DNA of 46,177 nucleotides, taken from positions 1-46,177 of the IMG/VR virus record IMGVR_UViG_3300005530_000037; one strand, 5' to 3'. Both the position numbers and the translations under genes were made by a program. Source of the stretch: a virus. This document shows, one piece after another, positions 16,809-25,423 of the stretch (positions within the stretch are counted from its first letter, which is position 1; every line of letters begins with the position of its first letter). The notes under the pieces are model-generated. The model was given only the letters and a program-made list of their open reading frames with translations, was not told where the DNA came from and made no database searches.

Positions 16809-16839
16809 TTTGTAGATTGTCGCAAATGTTGTACATTAG
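16809..16839 (+). promoter_or_regulatory. Promoter for XRE regulator, predicted leaderless
   Basis: TTTG (16809-16812), 19-bp gap, TACATTAG (16832-16839), one base off the −7 consensus. Only five bases separate the −7 box from the ATG at 16845, so transcription should start at or near the start codon. Confidence 0.5.
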
Positions 16840-16844
16840 CAAAC

Positions 16845-17048
16845 ATGAATATTAACCCGATACGTGAAAAACGGGCACATGAATTAAAACAAATGCGGAT
16901 TGAAAAAAATATCAGTCAAGAAAAGCTATCGGAAATATCAGGATTGCATAGAGCGACAATAGCACGTATCGAAAGTGGTAAAATAGGGTGGAATATTGAT
17001 AGTGAATTGGTTTACTTTACAACCCTATTTGAGTATCGGGATGCCTGA
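16845..17048 (+). CDS. XRE-family helix-turn-helix regulator
   Basis: 67 residues. LKQMRIEKNISQEKLSEISG followed by LHRATIARIESGKIGW is a complete Cro/C1-type HTH (about residues 14-50). It is the only gene in the late cluster on the plus strand and overlaps the end of the minor head protein gene tail-to-tail by 24 bases. It lacks any sensor or dimerisation domain. It could repress the head genes or the nearby promoter, and its transcript is antisense to the head transcript. Confidence 0.8.
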   Translation: MNINPIREKRAHELKQMRIEKNISQEKLSEISGLHRATIARIESGKIGWNIDSELVYFTTLFEYRDA

Positions 17049-17849
17049 TTCCGAAAGGATAGGCACATACGCCACTACGCACCTACAATTTGCTACCTCT
17101 CCAACAGGCAAGCTAACATCGCCAGGGTACATGGCCTCATAGCCTCCTACAATAAAGAAATCATCACTGGCAACCTGCTGTCCTGATGCATCAATATGGT
17201 CAGGTCGTGTGTTAGCATCCAATACAGCAAGCCATGTTTTAGCCGTTAAATAGTCGGCTGATTCATTCCCCAAACTTGCGCCGTAATTAGCTGCGGTAGT
17301 TGATTCGGTACGAGCTATCAACATAGCCCTTACACGGTTAAAATCAGGATCAGCTAAAGCATCTTCAATATAGGTTGCAGTTTCGCTTGTGGTCAATCCT
17401 TGTTCGTTTGCCTCATCTAATAATTTTTGTATCTGAGCTTTGGTAGTATCGGTAACACCCTGTATACGCTCTGCTGACTGCGTGTTGTAGAATAACGACA
17501 TTAATTTACGCCAGTACTCGCTAAAAAAGCCGGGTGTATCTGTTGCGGCCTTTCGCTTTCCGGCGCGTTGTATACTGGCATAGGAAAACTGCGCACCGCG
17601 TACACCAGCTTTTTGATAGGCTGTATTATACGCAACTTGCATAGGCTGTTTAGATACCAATACGCTTAGATGGCTTGACAGGTCGGCAAACGGATGGGTT
17701 TTAACAAAGTCCCGAACCGGGTTAGTTTGCGCTGTTAACGCAGCTTTAAATATTGGGTATAACTGCTGTTCGATGTTATGATGCAGTCGTTTCCAGTCCC
17801 GCACATACTGCTCTGAATTAAAACGAACGGTGCTTATTTCAGCTATCAT
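17025..17849 (-). CDS. Minor head protein, SPP1 gp7 / Mu gpF-like
   Basis: 274 residues. The C-terminal half carries the family signature: ALADPDFNRVRAMLIARTES, TTAANYGASLG, TWLAVLDANTRPDHIDASGQ and the Cys-rich end VANCRCVVAYV. Such proteins bind the portal and are ejected or packaged with DNA. It overlaps the portal gene by ATGA at 17846-17849. Confidence 0.9.
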   Translation of the reverse strand: MIAEISTVRFNSEQYVRDWKRLHHNIEQQLYPIFKAALTAQTNPVRDFVKTHPFADLSSHLSVLVSKQPMQVAYNTAYQKAGVRGAQFSYASIQRAGKRKAATDTPGFFSEYWRKLMSLFYNTQSAERIQGVTDTTKAQIQKLLDEANEQGLTTSETATYIEDALADPDFNRVRAMLIARTESTTAANYGASLGNESADYLTAKTWLAVLDANTRPDHIDASGQQVASDDFFIVGGYEAMYPGDVSLPVGEVANCRCVVAYVPILSESGIPILK

Positions 17850-19312
17850 AACTTACCTGGTGCAGCCATTCCAGCGGCTTGTGTGAATTGCGCATCAGTT
17901 ACGGAAAGGTCATCGATCAGCATCATGTTATTTGGCACAAGTACCTTATCCATGTTCGGCTCCGTAGATGTCTCAAAGCCCATACCTTGCAGCTTTTGAT
18001 TAGCAGTTGTCCACCATGCAGTATTAAACCATGTAGCTACCTTTGTCATATCGTCCTGCATATCAGGTAGTGTAGTGGGATCGATCTGAATAACGTAGGT
18101 TTTACCGTTTGTGTTATACGGTGGGCAAATATCACGGGTTAGCTTATCGCTAATCATATTTGCCAATGGAATGATGACGTTATAGATAAACTGCTTCATA
18201 TGTGCCGATACATTATTGTCGGTACTGGCGCTCATGTCATTTAATAATGTAATTGGTATGTGATAGGCATTGGCTATATCCTTGCGGTCAAAGTTTAACG
18301 ACTCCAATAGCATCATATCCGCTACGGCCAAACCTATCTGCTGAAATTCAATCGGCGTACCTGAAGCAAATAACCTGTCAACTACATCGCCGCCCGAATA
18401 GCGGTTTTTCTTCATTAACTGATCCTTGAAGTCCTGTCCCTGGTCGGCAGTCCATTTCGTATTGCCATCTTTAGGAGACACTATTCCAAGTGGCCCACCA
18501 TTAACAACCTGCTTATTACCCTCAATCCTTGTGTCCTTATTTTTCTGCAAGGTCATGCGGTACGCCATTAGCGGAGATTGTCCATAGAGCTGTGAACCGT
18601 AGTTATTATAATTTGGATTGAATGATTTAAGATGAGATACCGATGTCGCCTCGAAATCAAACATATCAGAACCAAAGAAACGTTGATTAATGACACGGTA
18701 TCCTTTTACTGGTTGCATTGGGCCACCTGATATGATCTGCATGAACTGTGCCGGCAATACGTACATTTCACCCCATTTTCTGTTAGCCGGGTTGATACCG
18801 TTGTAATAGTTGTATGAATTTCCAGTAAGTAAGTAAAACCCGGCATAATTACGCAACCAGTCACCCCATGATTGTAGCTTATTTGGGGTCATCAATAAAT
18901 CTGATATAGGCGGAAAGTAGGTTTCTTTCATTGCCTTTAACTCAATGGCTCTGGCTTTTATCCTTGCCTCTGCGGTATCGGACTGTAATAAATTACGGTA
19001 TTTCTGAACTTGAGATGTTTTATCCTTACTGACTTCATAGACATTGACACCACATTGGCAAAGTTTAGTTAATATCAAATCCACACACGTAAATACGTCA
19101 GCGTTCATTTGATAACCGGCCTGTATATATGTGAATGTGTTATCGGCAAGCTGGACTGGCTGCCCGTTATTCAGCCATCCGTATAGTGTAGTTTGATAAC
19201 CTGATAATTGTGTAAGTGCGGTTTCAAGTTGCCCGTTTAGCTGTTTCTTTTCTTCTTCGACACGTAGGATGTCTTTCTTTGTCGCAAGTCCAAATATATC
19301 AGCTAAACTCAT
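17846..19312 (-). CDS. Portal protein, HK97 family
   Basis: 488 residues. The segment NADVFTCVDLILTKLCQCGVNV, the later YLLTGNSYNYYNGINP, and LESLNFDRKDIANAYHIPITLLNDM are typical of HK97-family portals (the last is the wing/crown helix region, with I-A-x-x-F/Y-x-I-P). It forms the dodecameric ring for DNA entry and exit. An N-terminal coiled coil (about 10-40, EEEKKQLNGQLETALTQL) precedes the conserved domain. Confidence 0.9.
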   Translation of the reverse strand: MSLADIFGLATKKDILRVEEEKKQLNGQLETALTQLSGYQTTLYGWLNNGQPVQLADNTFTYIQAGYQMNADVFTCVDLILTKLCQCGVNVYEVSKDKTSQVQKYRNLLQSDTAEARIKARAIELKAMKETYFPPISDLLMTPNKLQSWGDWLRNYAGFYLLTGNSYNYYNGINPANRKWGEMYVLPAQFMQIISGGPMQPVKGYRVINQRFFGSDMFDFEATSVSHLKSFNPNYNNYGSQLYGQSPLMAYRMTLQKNKDTRIEGNKQVVNGGPLGIVSPKDGNTKWTADQGQDFKDQLMKKNRYSGGDVVDRLFASGTPIEFQQIGLAVADMMLLESLNFDRKDIANAYHIPITLLNDMSASTDNNVSAHMKQFIYNVIIPLANMISDKLTRDICPPYNTNGKTYVIQIDPTTLPDMQDDMTKVATWFNTAWWTTANQKLQGMGFETSTEPNMDKVLVPNNMMLIDDLSVTDAQFTQAAGMAAPGKL

Positions 19313-19328
19313 TTCTTTATATTTCCCG

Positions 19329-19360
19329 TAAATATAATTTGTAAATATCGTATTAGCAAA
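19329..19360 (-). promoter_or_regulatory. Possible promoter before portal gene
   Basis: TTTG (19360-19357), 20-bp gap, TATATTTA (19336-19329) on the minus strand. The start site would lie about 10 nt before the portal ATG at 19312. One base from consensus and a gap slightly long. Confidence 0.35.
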
Positions 19361-20629
19361 TTACCAACTCCAACTCTCAACGGTGCCTAATACTAATTCA
19401 GTGGCACCCCATACCAATGCATCGATCCTGTTTGGTGACTTTTCACCAACCTTTGCGCTCCAGCTTGTCATTTCCAATTCCAATTCGGGCAATTCGCCGA
19501 CGTGGTGCGCTTTGCCTTGTTCGTATAATGCAGCCACTGGTTCGGCGCGGGTTAATTTATCGCGAGTGGCGTGTACTGACTTGTATGATACATTCTCATC
19601 CACCTGCCTGATAACAGCTTCTATCAGGTCTCCACCATTGTTTACCTCGCCTATTATCCGGTCGGCTTTATACTTACGGTACAATAATACTGCTTTTTTC
19701 GCCCATTCAGCCGGTGTATAAATATCGCTTTGATCCTCCAGCACATAGAGATGTCCGTCAAAACCTTCTGCGGTTACAACTATGCCAGTTTCGTCGGATG
19801 TATCTTTGCTGGTTACAGCCGGGTCTATTGATATGACTATGCGCCGGTAAACAGGGCCTTTACTTTCCAAACTCCATGCACCTGAAAATGGTACACGGTT
19901 ATTATTGATGAGTTCATCAGTCCATAACGCACCCTCTGTTTCTTCAGCAAACTCACCTTTTAAAAACCGCTTCTTTTTTCGTGCAGGTAAACTATCAAGC
20001 AACTGCATGTAATCAGGGCTAATATTTTCCAAGTTATCAACCGGGTTCATGTGCAACGTGCCGTATTGGTCTACATGAGATAGCGATATATTCGTTTCAG
20101 GTTCAACACCCTGTATGAATACTTTGTATGACCAATGTTTTTTAGAAGGTGGGTTCTCATCAATAAATAACAAATTCCTGGCACCGGGTATCATTTGCGC
20201 CAACCTGGTTAATAGTGTCGTATACGCCTCGTAGCTTATTTGGCTGGCCTCATTAACGAATATGGTTAAAAACTCCATACCCAATATTTTTTCGGCACGT
20301 TCCTTATCATCCAATCCGCCTATCCATATTTCAGATCCATTCGGTAGCGTGATATAGTAATCTGAATTATTCCATTTTACGATCAACTGCGGGAAACATA
20401 GTTTTAATACTTTTTTTAGCGTATCCAACCATATTGAGTTTTTGACGTGGTTAAACCGGAAACGGCATATCAGGTGGCGACTGCCAGGAAAACGGCAGGC
20501 GATAACTATTTGCGCAAAAACAATAATGAATGATTTACCAGAACGCGATCCACCGTATAGTAAGAATTTTGATTTACCAGAAGTAAATAGTTTTATGGCT
20601 AATTTTTGGATTGTGGTTTTGATAAACAT
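19361..20629 (-). CDS. Terminase large subunit
   Basis: 422 residues. Walker A is LYGGSRSGKS (residues 24-33). Walker B is EFLTIFVNEAS (about 117-127). The C-terminal RNase H-like nuclease shows IVISIDPAVTSKDTSDETG, IGEVNNGGDLIE and SPNRIDALVWGATEL with conserved acidic residues. It fits the PBSX/Terminase_3 plus 6C families. It pumps DNA into the prohead and cuts the concatemer. It overlaps the small subunit gene by one base. Confidence 0.93.
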   Translation of the reverse strand: MFIKTTIQKLAIKLFTSGKSKFLLYGGSRSGKSFIIVFAQIVIACRFPGSRHLICRFRFNHVKNSIWLDTLKKVLKLCFPQLIVKWNNSDYYITLPNGSEIWIGGLDDKERAEKILGMEFLTIFVNEASQISYEAYTTLLTRLAQMIPGARNLLFIDENPPSKKHWSYKVFIQGVEPETNISLSHVDQYGTLHMNPVDNLENISPDYMQLLDSLPARKKKRFLKGEFAEETEGALWTDELINNNRVPFSGAWSLESKGPVYRRIVISIDPAVTSKDTSDETGIVVTAEGFDGHLYVLEDQSDIYTPAEWAKKAVLLYRKYKADRIIGEVNNGGDLIEAVIRQVDENVSYKSVHATRDKLTRAEPVAALYEQGKAHHVGELPELELEMTSWSAKVGEKSPNRIDALVWGATELVLGTVESWSW

Positions 20630-21030
20630 TATAAACCCAACTCAGCGTCATCTTTTTGTATATTGATAGCTATCGTACCCATATTATCAATTTCAGTTCG
20701 CTCAATATACCCACGTTTCTTACCCCTTGTCTTTAAGAAAAATATAACAGCTGTATCTGACGGTGGTTGTTCATAAATAACAGGTTCGCCTTTAGAGTTA
20801 TAGGTTTGAACTGTGACACCGTTGATTTTTTCCATCAACTTACCTTCAACAAAATCAATAGCTGTTTCCTGTATATCTAAAACAGCATCTTTAAACTCCT
20901 GATCTGTTTCGAGCCATTTATAATAAGTTGAACGAGGTAAATCTATTGATTTACAAGCAATCGTGACTATCCCGTGAGATAATTCCAATGCTTCTAACGC
21001 TTTCTTTTTTAAAGTGTCCACTTTGTACAA
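20629..21030 (-). CDS. Terminase small subunit
   Basis: 133 residues if started at the TTG at 21030; a GTG at 21021 is the alternative and no ATG is near. An N-terminal helix-turn-helix (LEALELSHGIVTIACKSI, then LPRSTYYKWLETDQEFKDAV) matches phage small terminases, which recognise the packaging site. It sits directly before the large subunit. The gene-free repeat region upstream (21081-21388) may include the packaging site or the origin. A weak −7-like TAACTTTG overlaps the start. Confidence 0.8.
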   Translation of the reverse strand: MYKVDTLKKKALEALELSHGIVTIACKSIDLPRSTYYKWLETDQEFKDAVLDIQETAIDFVEGKLMEKINGVTVQTYNSKGEPVIYEQPPSDTAVIFFLKTRGKKRGYIERTEIDNMGTIAINIQKDDAELGL

Positions 21031-21080
21031 AGTTAACTATATTTTCTCATCTTTTCCAAATAGGAGAATTAGGGGGTGAA

Positions 21081-21388
21081 TAGGGCAGGTAGGGCAGGTT
21101 TGAAAATCTTAGGGCAACTCGTAGGGCAAGTATGAAAAGTTTCGTATATAGTCTCATTGGCTTGAAATGGCATTTTTAGCATTTTAGGGCAGGTAGGGCA
21201 ACTCATTTTATATATTTTCGCGTATGTGAATGTGATTTTATATATTATATATTAGGTTTTTGAATTGCCCTACTTACCCCAAAATGCGTTTCCAATTAGT
21301 TATGGCACTTTTTTAGGGCAACTCGACTATAACTAAAAGTTTAATACATGCCCTAATAGGGCAACTCAACTCAGTTTAGGGCAACTCA
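21081..21388. repeat. Cluster of about eleven TAGGGCA repeats (iterons/operators), possible origin or pac region
   Basis: This is the main content of the 355-base gene-free stretch between the terminase small subunit and SF3 helicase genes. TAGGGCAACTC occurs at 21110, 21194, 21314, 21357 and 21377. TAGGGCAGGT occurs at 21081, 21090 and 21185, and TAGGGCAAGT at 21122. Two copies are inverted (TAGGGCAATTC near 21262-21272, TTAGGGCATG near 21346-21355). AT-rich blocks TTTTATATATT lie between copies (near 21206 and 21236). The last copy overlaps the stop codon of the SF3 helicase gene. One more copy is at 44984. Confidence 0.75.
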
Positions 21389-22786
21389 AAATATAAAATT
21401 CCAAATACCGTTGGTTTTTTGCTCGTGGCAAACTATTTTATGAAACTCACAATATTTCATTAACATAGAATAAAATGTTCGACTGGCAATACGCGATGTT
21501 TTATACTGCTCTTTGAATTTATTATAAAAGGCAGTTCGGGTAATAGATTCGCCAGGTTGTAATAAATTCTCATCAATAAATTCTGCAAACTCCGGTGATA
21601 TTTCAGCCATTAAACGTTTCTCAGGTAGATTTATTAATTCTTGAACTACTAACCCATTGTTTAAATAAAATTGACAGCACTCTATTATAAAACTATCAAA
21701 ATAAAAAAATTCATTCTCATCCCATTCAATGAACATCATTTTTGAAAAGTCATCTAACGGGGTATGATTTTTATTATAAAATTGAGATATTTCCAATTCA
21801 AATCTACGGCGCTCGTGTGAGTTTCCGGCCCCTTTTATAGCATAATTTGTAGTGATCGCTATTTTTGGGGAGTCTAAAAAAGAGTAATGAATAGATTGTA
21901 ACCCTTTTTTTTCAACATTTATACCGTCTGTTAAAACACTGAATAATCGCTCAAAGTCAAAGGATCTGTTTACATCCTGAAATGATAATAATTTAGTATC
22001 TGAATTAACGGCCTGATAAACAAAGTTTTTGTCGAAATTAAATGTTTTACCCTCGATTACTACAGTGTTAATAAATTGCTCAACGGCTTTAAGTAATATT
22101 CCTTTACCAGTGCCACCCTCTGGGTGATCACTTATCACCTCATCATTAAGGATTATAGCAGGGCAATAACCGGGTGATTTATAATTATGAATAAGAAAAC
22201 CAATAGCGGAGCAAACTGATTGGTAGCGTTTATCATCCTGGCTGGAAATATTATAACAAAATCGTTTAAAGTCACTATCTTTTATTTCAATATCAGAGTT
22301 ATAAGAACGAGGTAATATTTGACTTTCCCATATATAACCATCAAGTTCAGCATATGAATGTGTTGTGACTTTTTTACCTGTTATTTTTACGATACAGTTT
22401 TGATAATAGAATTGCATCGCATCTTTACGATCCTTTCTGAACTGAACATCTTTAGCGGGTAATGTGCGTAAAAATTCGTCTGAAAAAAACCGACTTATAT
22501 TAGTTAGAAATGCTTCATAAACTCCTCGTTCCTCATGGTCATGTATGAAGTTTAAAACCTCGTCAACCAAATCCTTTTTGCCCACCTCGCACACTATATT
22601 ATCCATTATTCTGATAAAAATATGCTTGCTTACGCTTGTTCTGTAAAGAAAATATCCACGGGTTATTAGAAAGGAAATGATATTAACACGATCTGCCTCG
22701 ACTTTATTTTTGGGGTTTCTGTAATAGAGATCAAAATTAGGTAGATCTTTATTTTGTGCTAAATGAGCGATAGATAGTTTACTCAT
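21386..22786 (-). CDS. SF3-type replicative helicase / primase C-like protein
   Basis: 466 residues. The core (about 190-380) has Walker A HPEGGTGKGILLKAVEQF, a Walker B-like LLSFQDVNRSFDFERLFSVL and sensor ITTNYAIKGAGNSHERRRFE, matching the DUF5906/primase-helicase superfamily. It should unwind DNA at the origin. No primase zinc or TOPRIM motif is seen in the N-terminal half. A winged-helix-like region ends the protein (GESITRTAFYNKFKEQYKTS). The repeat cluster starts immediately after it, supporting a role as initiator helicase. Confidence 0.8.
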   Translation of the reverse strand: MSKLSIAHLAQNKDLPNFDLYYRNPKNKVEADRVNIISFLITRGYFLYRTSVSKHIFIRIMDNIVCEVGKKDLVDEVLNFIHDHEERGVYEAFLTNISRFFSDEFLRTLPAKDVQFRKDRKDAMQFYYQNCIVKITGKKVTTHSYAELDGYIWESQILPRSYNSDIEIKDSDFKRFCYNISSQDDKRYQSVCSAIGFLIHNYKSPGYCPAIILNDEVISDHPEGGTGKGILLKAVEQFINTVVIEGKTFNFDKNFVYQAVNSDTKLLSFQDVNRSFDFERLFSVLTDGINVEKKGLQSIHYSFLDSPKIAITTNYAIKGAGNSHERRRFELEISQFYNKNHTPLDDFSKMMFIEWDENEFFYFDSFIIECCQFYLNNGLVVQELINLPEKRLMAEISPEFAEFIDENLLQPGESITRTAFYNKFKEQYKTSRIASRTFYSMLMKYCEFHKIVCHEQKTNGIWNFIF

Positions 22787-23193
22787 AGATTTTCGGTATG
22801 TAATTGTAAACGGCGTTTTAGGTCATTGATCTCGGTAAACTGAAGATGTATTTTGGTTTCTGCATCGCGTAATGATTGTTTTAAGGATATATTAGAGGTC
22901 TGAATTTTAGCCAATATATCCAGTTGGCTATCGAGTAAGCATAACCGTTTTTGGGATTTTTCAACCCGATCAGAATTGCCGTTCTTTTGTTTAAATTGGA
23001 GTAAATCGGATTGTAACTCAACATATATCCCCTGAAGTATGATTATCGCAGCGTGTACCGCCGTATCGTCATCGTATGTTAATTGATACATACCTGAAAG
23101 CCCCTTATAATGGTCGCGATCTTTCCTGGCCTCACGGGTGAGTTTATGTGCTTCTTTAATAGCGCCTGATTGTGTTTCAACTTCGGTTATCAT
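22783..23193 (-). CDS. Coiled-coil protein of replication cluster
   Basis: 136 residues, almost wholly helical, with a long coiled coil (about 60-130, LLQFKQKNGNSDRVEKSQKR and ISLKQSLRDAETKIHLQFTE). It overlaps both neighbours by four bases. No family recognised; a scaffold or loader role for the helicases is only a guess. Confidence 0.65.
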   Translation of the reverse strand: MITEVETQSGAIKEAHKLTREARKDRDHYKGLSGMYQLTYDDDTAVHAAIIILQGIYVELQSDLLQFKQKNGNSDRVEKSQKRLCLLDSQLDILAKIQTSNISLKQSLRDAETKIHLQFTEINDLKRRLQLHTENL

Positions 23194-24416
23194 CTGTTTA
23201 CAATTATTTTAAGTCCTTTAGGTGTTCTGACGCGGGAAAGTGCAGTATATAATTGACCCGGCGAAAAAAATGGCAATGTCATATCGATAGTTATTTCATC
23301 GAATGTCAACCCCTGGGCTTTATGAATTGACAAAGCATAAGCAAGTTTAATTGGTAATTGAGTGATGCTGCCTATTTCCTGTAATTCGAGCCGATCAACC
23401 TTTATTTTTTTGCCGTCACGTATTTGTATATCCTGAACTAAAACATATTCTTTTTTAGTATTTATGACAGCTTCAAGCGGGTATAATACTTCATTAACTT
23501 CAATAAAATAACAGTTATCGCCTTTGGTATTTGGCTTATATATAAATGTACCTAAAGTCCCATTAACCAACGGATTATTCTTTGAATTTGAAAGGTACAT
23601 TATTTTACAACCATTTTTAACTGTAATAAGGCTATCCATATTAAAATCTTCAGCCTTTAAGTTCCCGGTTGTTATAGCCTCGAATTTATGCTCCAGCGCT
23701 GTAATTGATTTTAGGCCAGCTTCATTATATTTTTTAACGGTTGAATTGTGCGGAGCTAATACAATACCATGATAGTCTTTTGATAGGAACTGCCTGAAAT
23801 ATTCACTTTTGCCACCGTCACGTATAATATTAAGATGATGCAAAAATTCTTCGTCTGTCTGCCTCTTAACCTCATCCAATTCGATATCAACACATTTTAA
23901 TGAGTTATAGCAATCGGCATTATAGAACTCAATGCCATTGTATTTCTGAAATAATACAGACATTGTATTATCATTAACGACAGGTGGTAATTGTTTAAGA
24001 TCGCCTATTAACACAATTTGAATATCGCGGAGTGATCCGCAACCGTTCTTTAATAAAGTCCAATTTATACCGTCAAGTATATCGGGCCGCAGCATCGAAA
24101 CTTCATCTATAAAAATAATATCGACCTTATTAATCAGCTTTCGTTTCTCTGATTTTAAAAAGTTACAAGCCTCGAAGTCCAATACTCCAAATGGGGGCAA
24201 TGAGAAAAATGAATGAATAGTTTGACCCTCTATATTATTCGCAGCAACACCAGTAGGAGCGAGAGCGACTATGTTTTTATGATTTTCTTTTAGTTGTCTT
24301 ATAGCCTCTTTTACCACAAACGATTTACCCGTGCCAGCTTTGCCTGTTAAGAAAACACTTTTACCGGCTAATATCAGATCGATAAATTTTTGCTGTTTAG
24401 TGGTAAGTTCACTCAT
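23190..24416 (-). CDS. PIF1-like SF1B DNA helicase
   Basis: 408 residues. Motifs in order: Walker A FLTGKAGTGKSFVVKEA (residues 18-34), Ia ALAPTGVAANNIEGQTIHSF, II IFIDEVSML, III IVLIGDLKQLPPV, and the C-terminal YALSIHKAQGLTFDEI and LYTALSRVRTPKGLKI (V and VI). It is close to PIF1/Dda-type 5'-to-3' helicases. The gene is preceded by a structured leader containing a terminator-like hairpin only 12 nt from the start codon, so expression may be attenuated. Confidence 0.9.
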   Translation of the reverse strand: MSELTTKQQKFIDLILAGKSVFLTGKAGTGKSFVVKEAIRQLKENHKNIVALAPTGVAANNIEGQTIHSFFSLPPFGVLDFEACNFLKSEKRKLINKVDIIFIDEVSMLRPDILDGINWTLLKNGCGSLRDIQIVLIGDLKQLPPVVNDNTMSVLFQKYNGIEFYNADCYNSLKCVDIELDEVKRQTDEEFLHHLNIIRDGGKSEYFRQFLSKDYHGIVLAPHNSTVKKYNEAGLKSITALEHKFEAITTGNLKAEDFNMDSLITVKNGCKIMYLSNSKNNPLVNGTLGTFIYKPNTKGDNCYFIEVNEVLYPLEAVINTKKEYVLVQDIQIRDGKKIKVDRLELQEIGSITQLPIKLAYALSIHKAQGLTFDEITIDMTLPFFSPGQLYTALSRVRTPKGLKIIVNR

Positions 24417-24428
24417 TTTATATAGGTC

Positions 24429-24533
24429 AAAAAAGCCCGATAGCCAAATGTGTGAGAAGTGCTACCGGGCGGATAATTTAAATATAAACCTAAATCAATG
24501 CAAAACTACTACTTCTCACTGAAATAGTTTTGC
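24429..24533 (-). promoter_or_regulatory. Two-hairpin leader with complementary loops and terminator (attenuator candidate), before PIF1-like helicase
   Basis: Minus-strand RNA. Hairpin 1: GCAAAACTA (24533-24525) pairs with TAGTTTTGC (24508-24500), loop 16 nt containing GTGAGAAGT (24519-24511). Hairpin 2: GCCCGGTAGC (24470-24461) pairs with GCTATCGGGC (24444-24435, one G-U), loop 16 nt containing ACTTCTCAC (24460-24452), followed by TTTTTT. The two loop segments are exact 9-nt complements. The ATG is at 24416. The layout is the same as before the HNH gene: two hairpins with pairing loops, the second carrying a U tract just before the start codon. Confidence 0.6.
24435..24470 (-). terminator. 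Rho-independent terminator-like hairpin before helicase gene
   Basis: 10-bp stem GCCCGGTAGC/GCTATCGGGC on the minus strand, followed by six T residues. Either ends the upstream transcript (VRR-NUC gene) or acts as an attenuator in the leader. Because it lies so close to the next start codon, no separate promoter fits between. Confidence 0.7.
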
Positions 24534-24577
24534 CCTGATTAATATTGCAATATACTAAAATCCCTCAAACATGCAAA

Positions 24578-25036
24578 TTAAAACGATAGATACAAATCAA
24601 CCAATTCCTTAGCCTCATCAAATCCGCAAACGAACCTGGCATAATATCCTTTTGCGTTCAGTAAGTTCAAGCATGTTAGTTGAGCTGTGATATGATCCGA
24701 CTTTATCATTGTACCATTTTTGTTATACAAACTATCCCGGTCGCGCTTTAGTTCGATAAATAATCCATGATAGATGCCCGCAGGATGGGCCACAAATATA
24801 TCAGGCCAGTCATGATCGCTCTTTTGCGCCTTTTGCCGCATAGCCATACCTTGTGTCATTTTAATGCCGGCTGCAAAGTCGGAAATGAACATAAGCTGTT
24901 TGAGTTTGAGATACTTACAAACGGATGAATGCACGTCTAATTCTGAATGTTTTTTTACGCGCTTCTGCGGCGGTATATAATACCCAGGCGCTAAGGATTG
25001 GAGTTGTTTGCGGGTGAGGGGTTTATTTGAGTCCAT
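24578..25036 (-). CDS. VRR-NUC domain nuclease
   Basis: 152 residues from MDSNKPLTRKQLQSL at 25036; an earlier in-frame ATG at 25099 would overlap the upstream gene by 77 bases, so the later start is chosen. The catalytic core shows SDHDWPDIFVAHPAG and HGLFIELKRDRDSL (D...E-x-K of the PD-(D/E)xK fold), then HITAQLTCLNLLNAKGYYA, the VRR-NUC signature. Such phage enzymes act as structure-specific endonucleases at recombination or replication forks. The stop is followed by the structured leader of the helicase. Confidence 0.85.
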   Translation of the reverse strand: MDSNKPLTRKQLQSLAPGYYIPPQKRVKKHSELDVHSSVCKYLKLKQLMFISDFAAGIKMTQGMAMRQKAQKSDHDWPDIFVAHPAGIYHGLFIELKRDRDSLYNKNGTMIKSDHITAQLTCLNLLNAKGYYARFVCGFDEAKELVDLYLSF

Positions 25037-25208
25037 ATCGTTCTTTAATAGCCTGTATAGTTTCAGGGTCTTTGGTTTTCTTATAAATGATCCTGTCACG
25101 TTCGCGCCAGTATTCAGACAGATCGAGCGTTATTACACGTGGCTTCGCCCGTCTTTTCACCTCCGGCACATAATCCTCATGGCTGCTATCGTGCAGGATT
25201 TTTTTCAT
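25023..25208 (-). CDS. Small basic protein, unknown function
   Basis: 61 residues, beginning MKKILHDSSHEDYVPEVKRR. Strongly charged; the last part (ETIQAIKERYGLK) is helical. It overlaps both neighbours by 14-23 bases in the same direction. No family recognised. Confidence 0.55.
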   Translation of the reverse strand: MKKILHDSSHEDYVPEVKRRAKPRVITLDLSEYWRERDRIIYKKTKDPETIQAIKERYGLK

Positions 25209-25422
25209 AAATATGATGTTTTTCTATATAGTTTGGTAGCGCAGACAATTTCTCATAGCTAAAATAAGCTTCATAATTAGCCGCATCAAATCGAATATCA
25301 GAAACGCCGCTGTCGCGATAACCGCCATTGAGCCTGTTATCCATAGCTATGCCTGCCGCTTTTGCTTTCGGTAGTTTATCGCTGTCGGCGTAGAATATAT
25401 CGGCCATTAATGAGTAGTTCAT
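25186..25422 (-). CDS. Small protein, unknown function
   Basis: 78 residues, beginning MNYSLMADIFYADSDKLPKA. It follows the SANT/Myb-like gene at once and overlaps the next by 23 bases. No domain recognised; AAGIAMDNRLNGGYRDSGVS is Gly/Asn-rich. Confidence 0.5.
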   Translation of the reverse strand: MNYSLMADIFYADSDKLPKAKAAGIAMDNRLNGGYRDSGVSDIRFDAANYEAYFSYEKLSALPNYIEKHHIYEKNPAR

Positions 25423-25423
25423 A

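Noticed and set aside
21081-21388. CRISPR array
   Set aside because: Repeats are 10-12 bp, irregularly spaced and in both orientations, with no cas genes.
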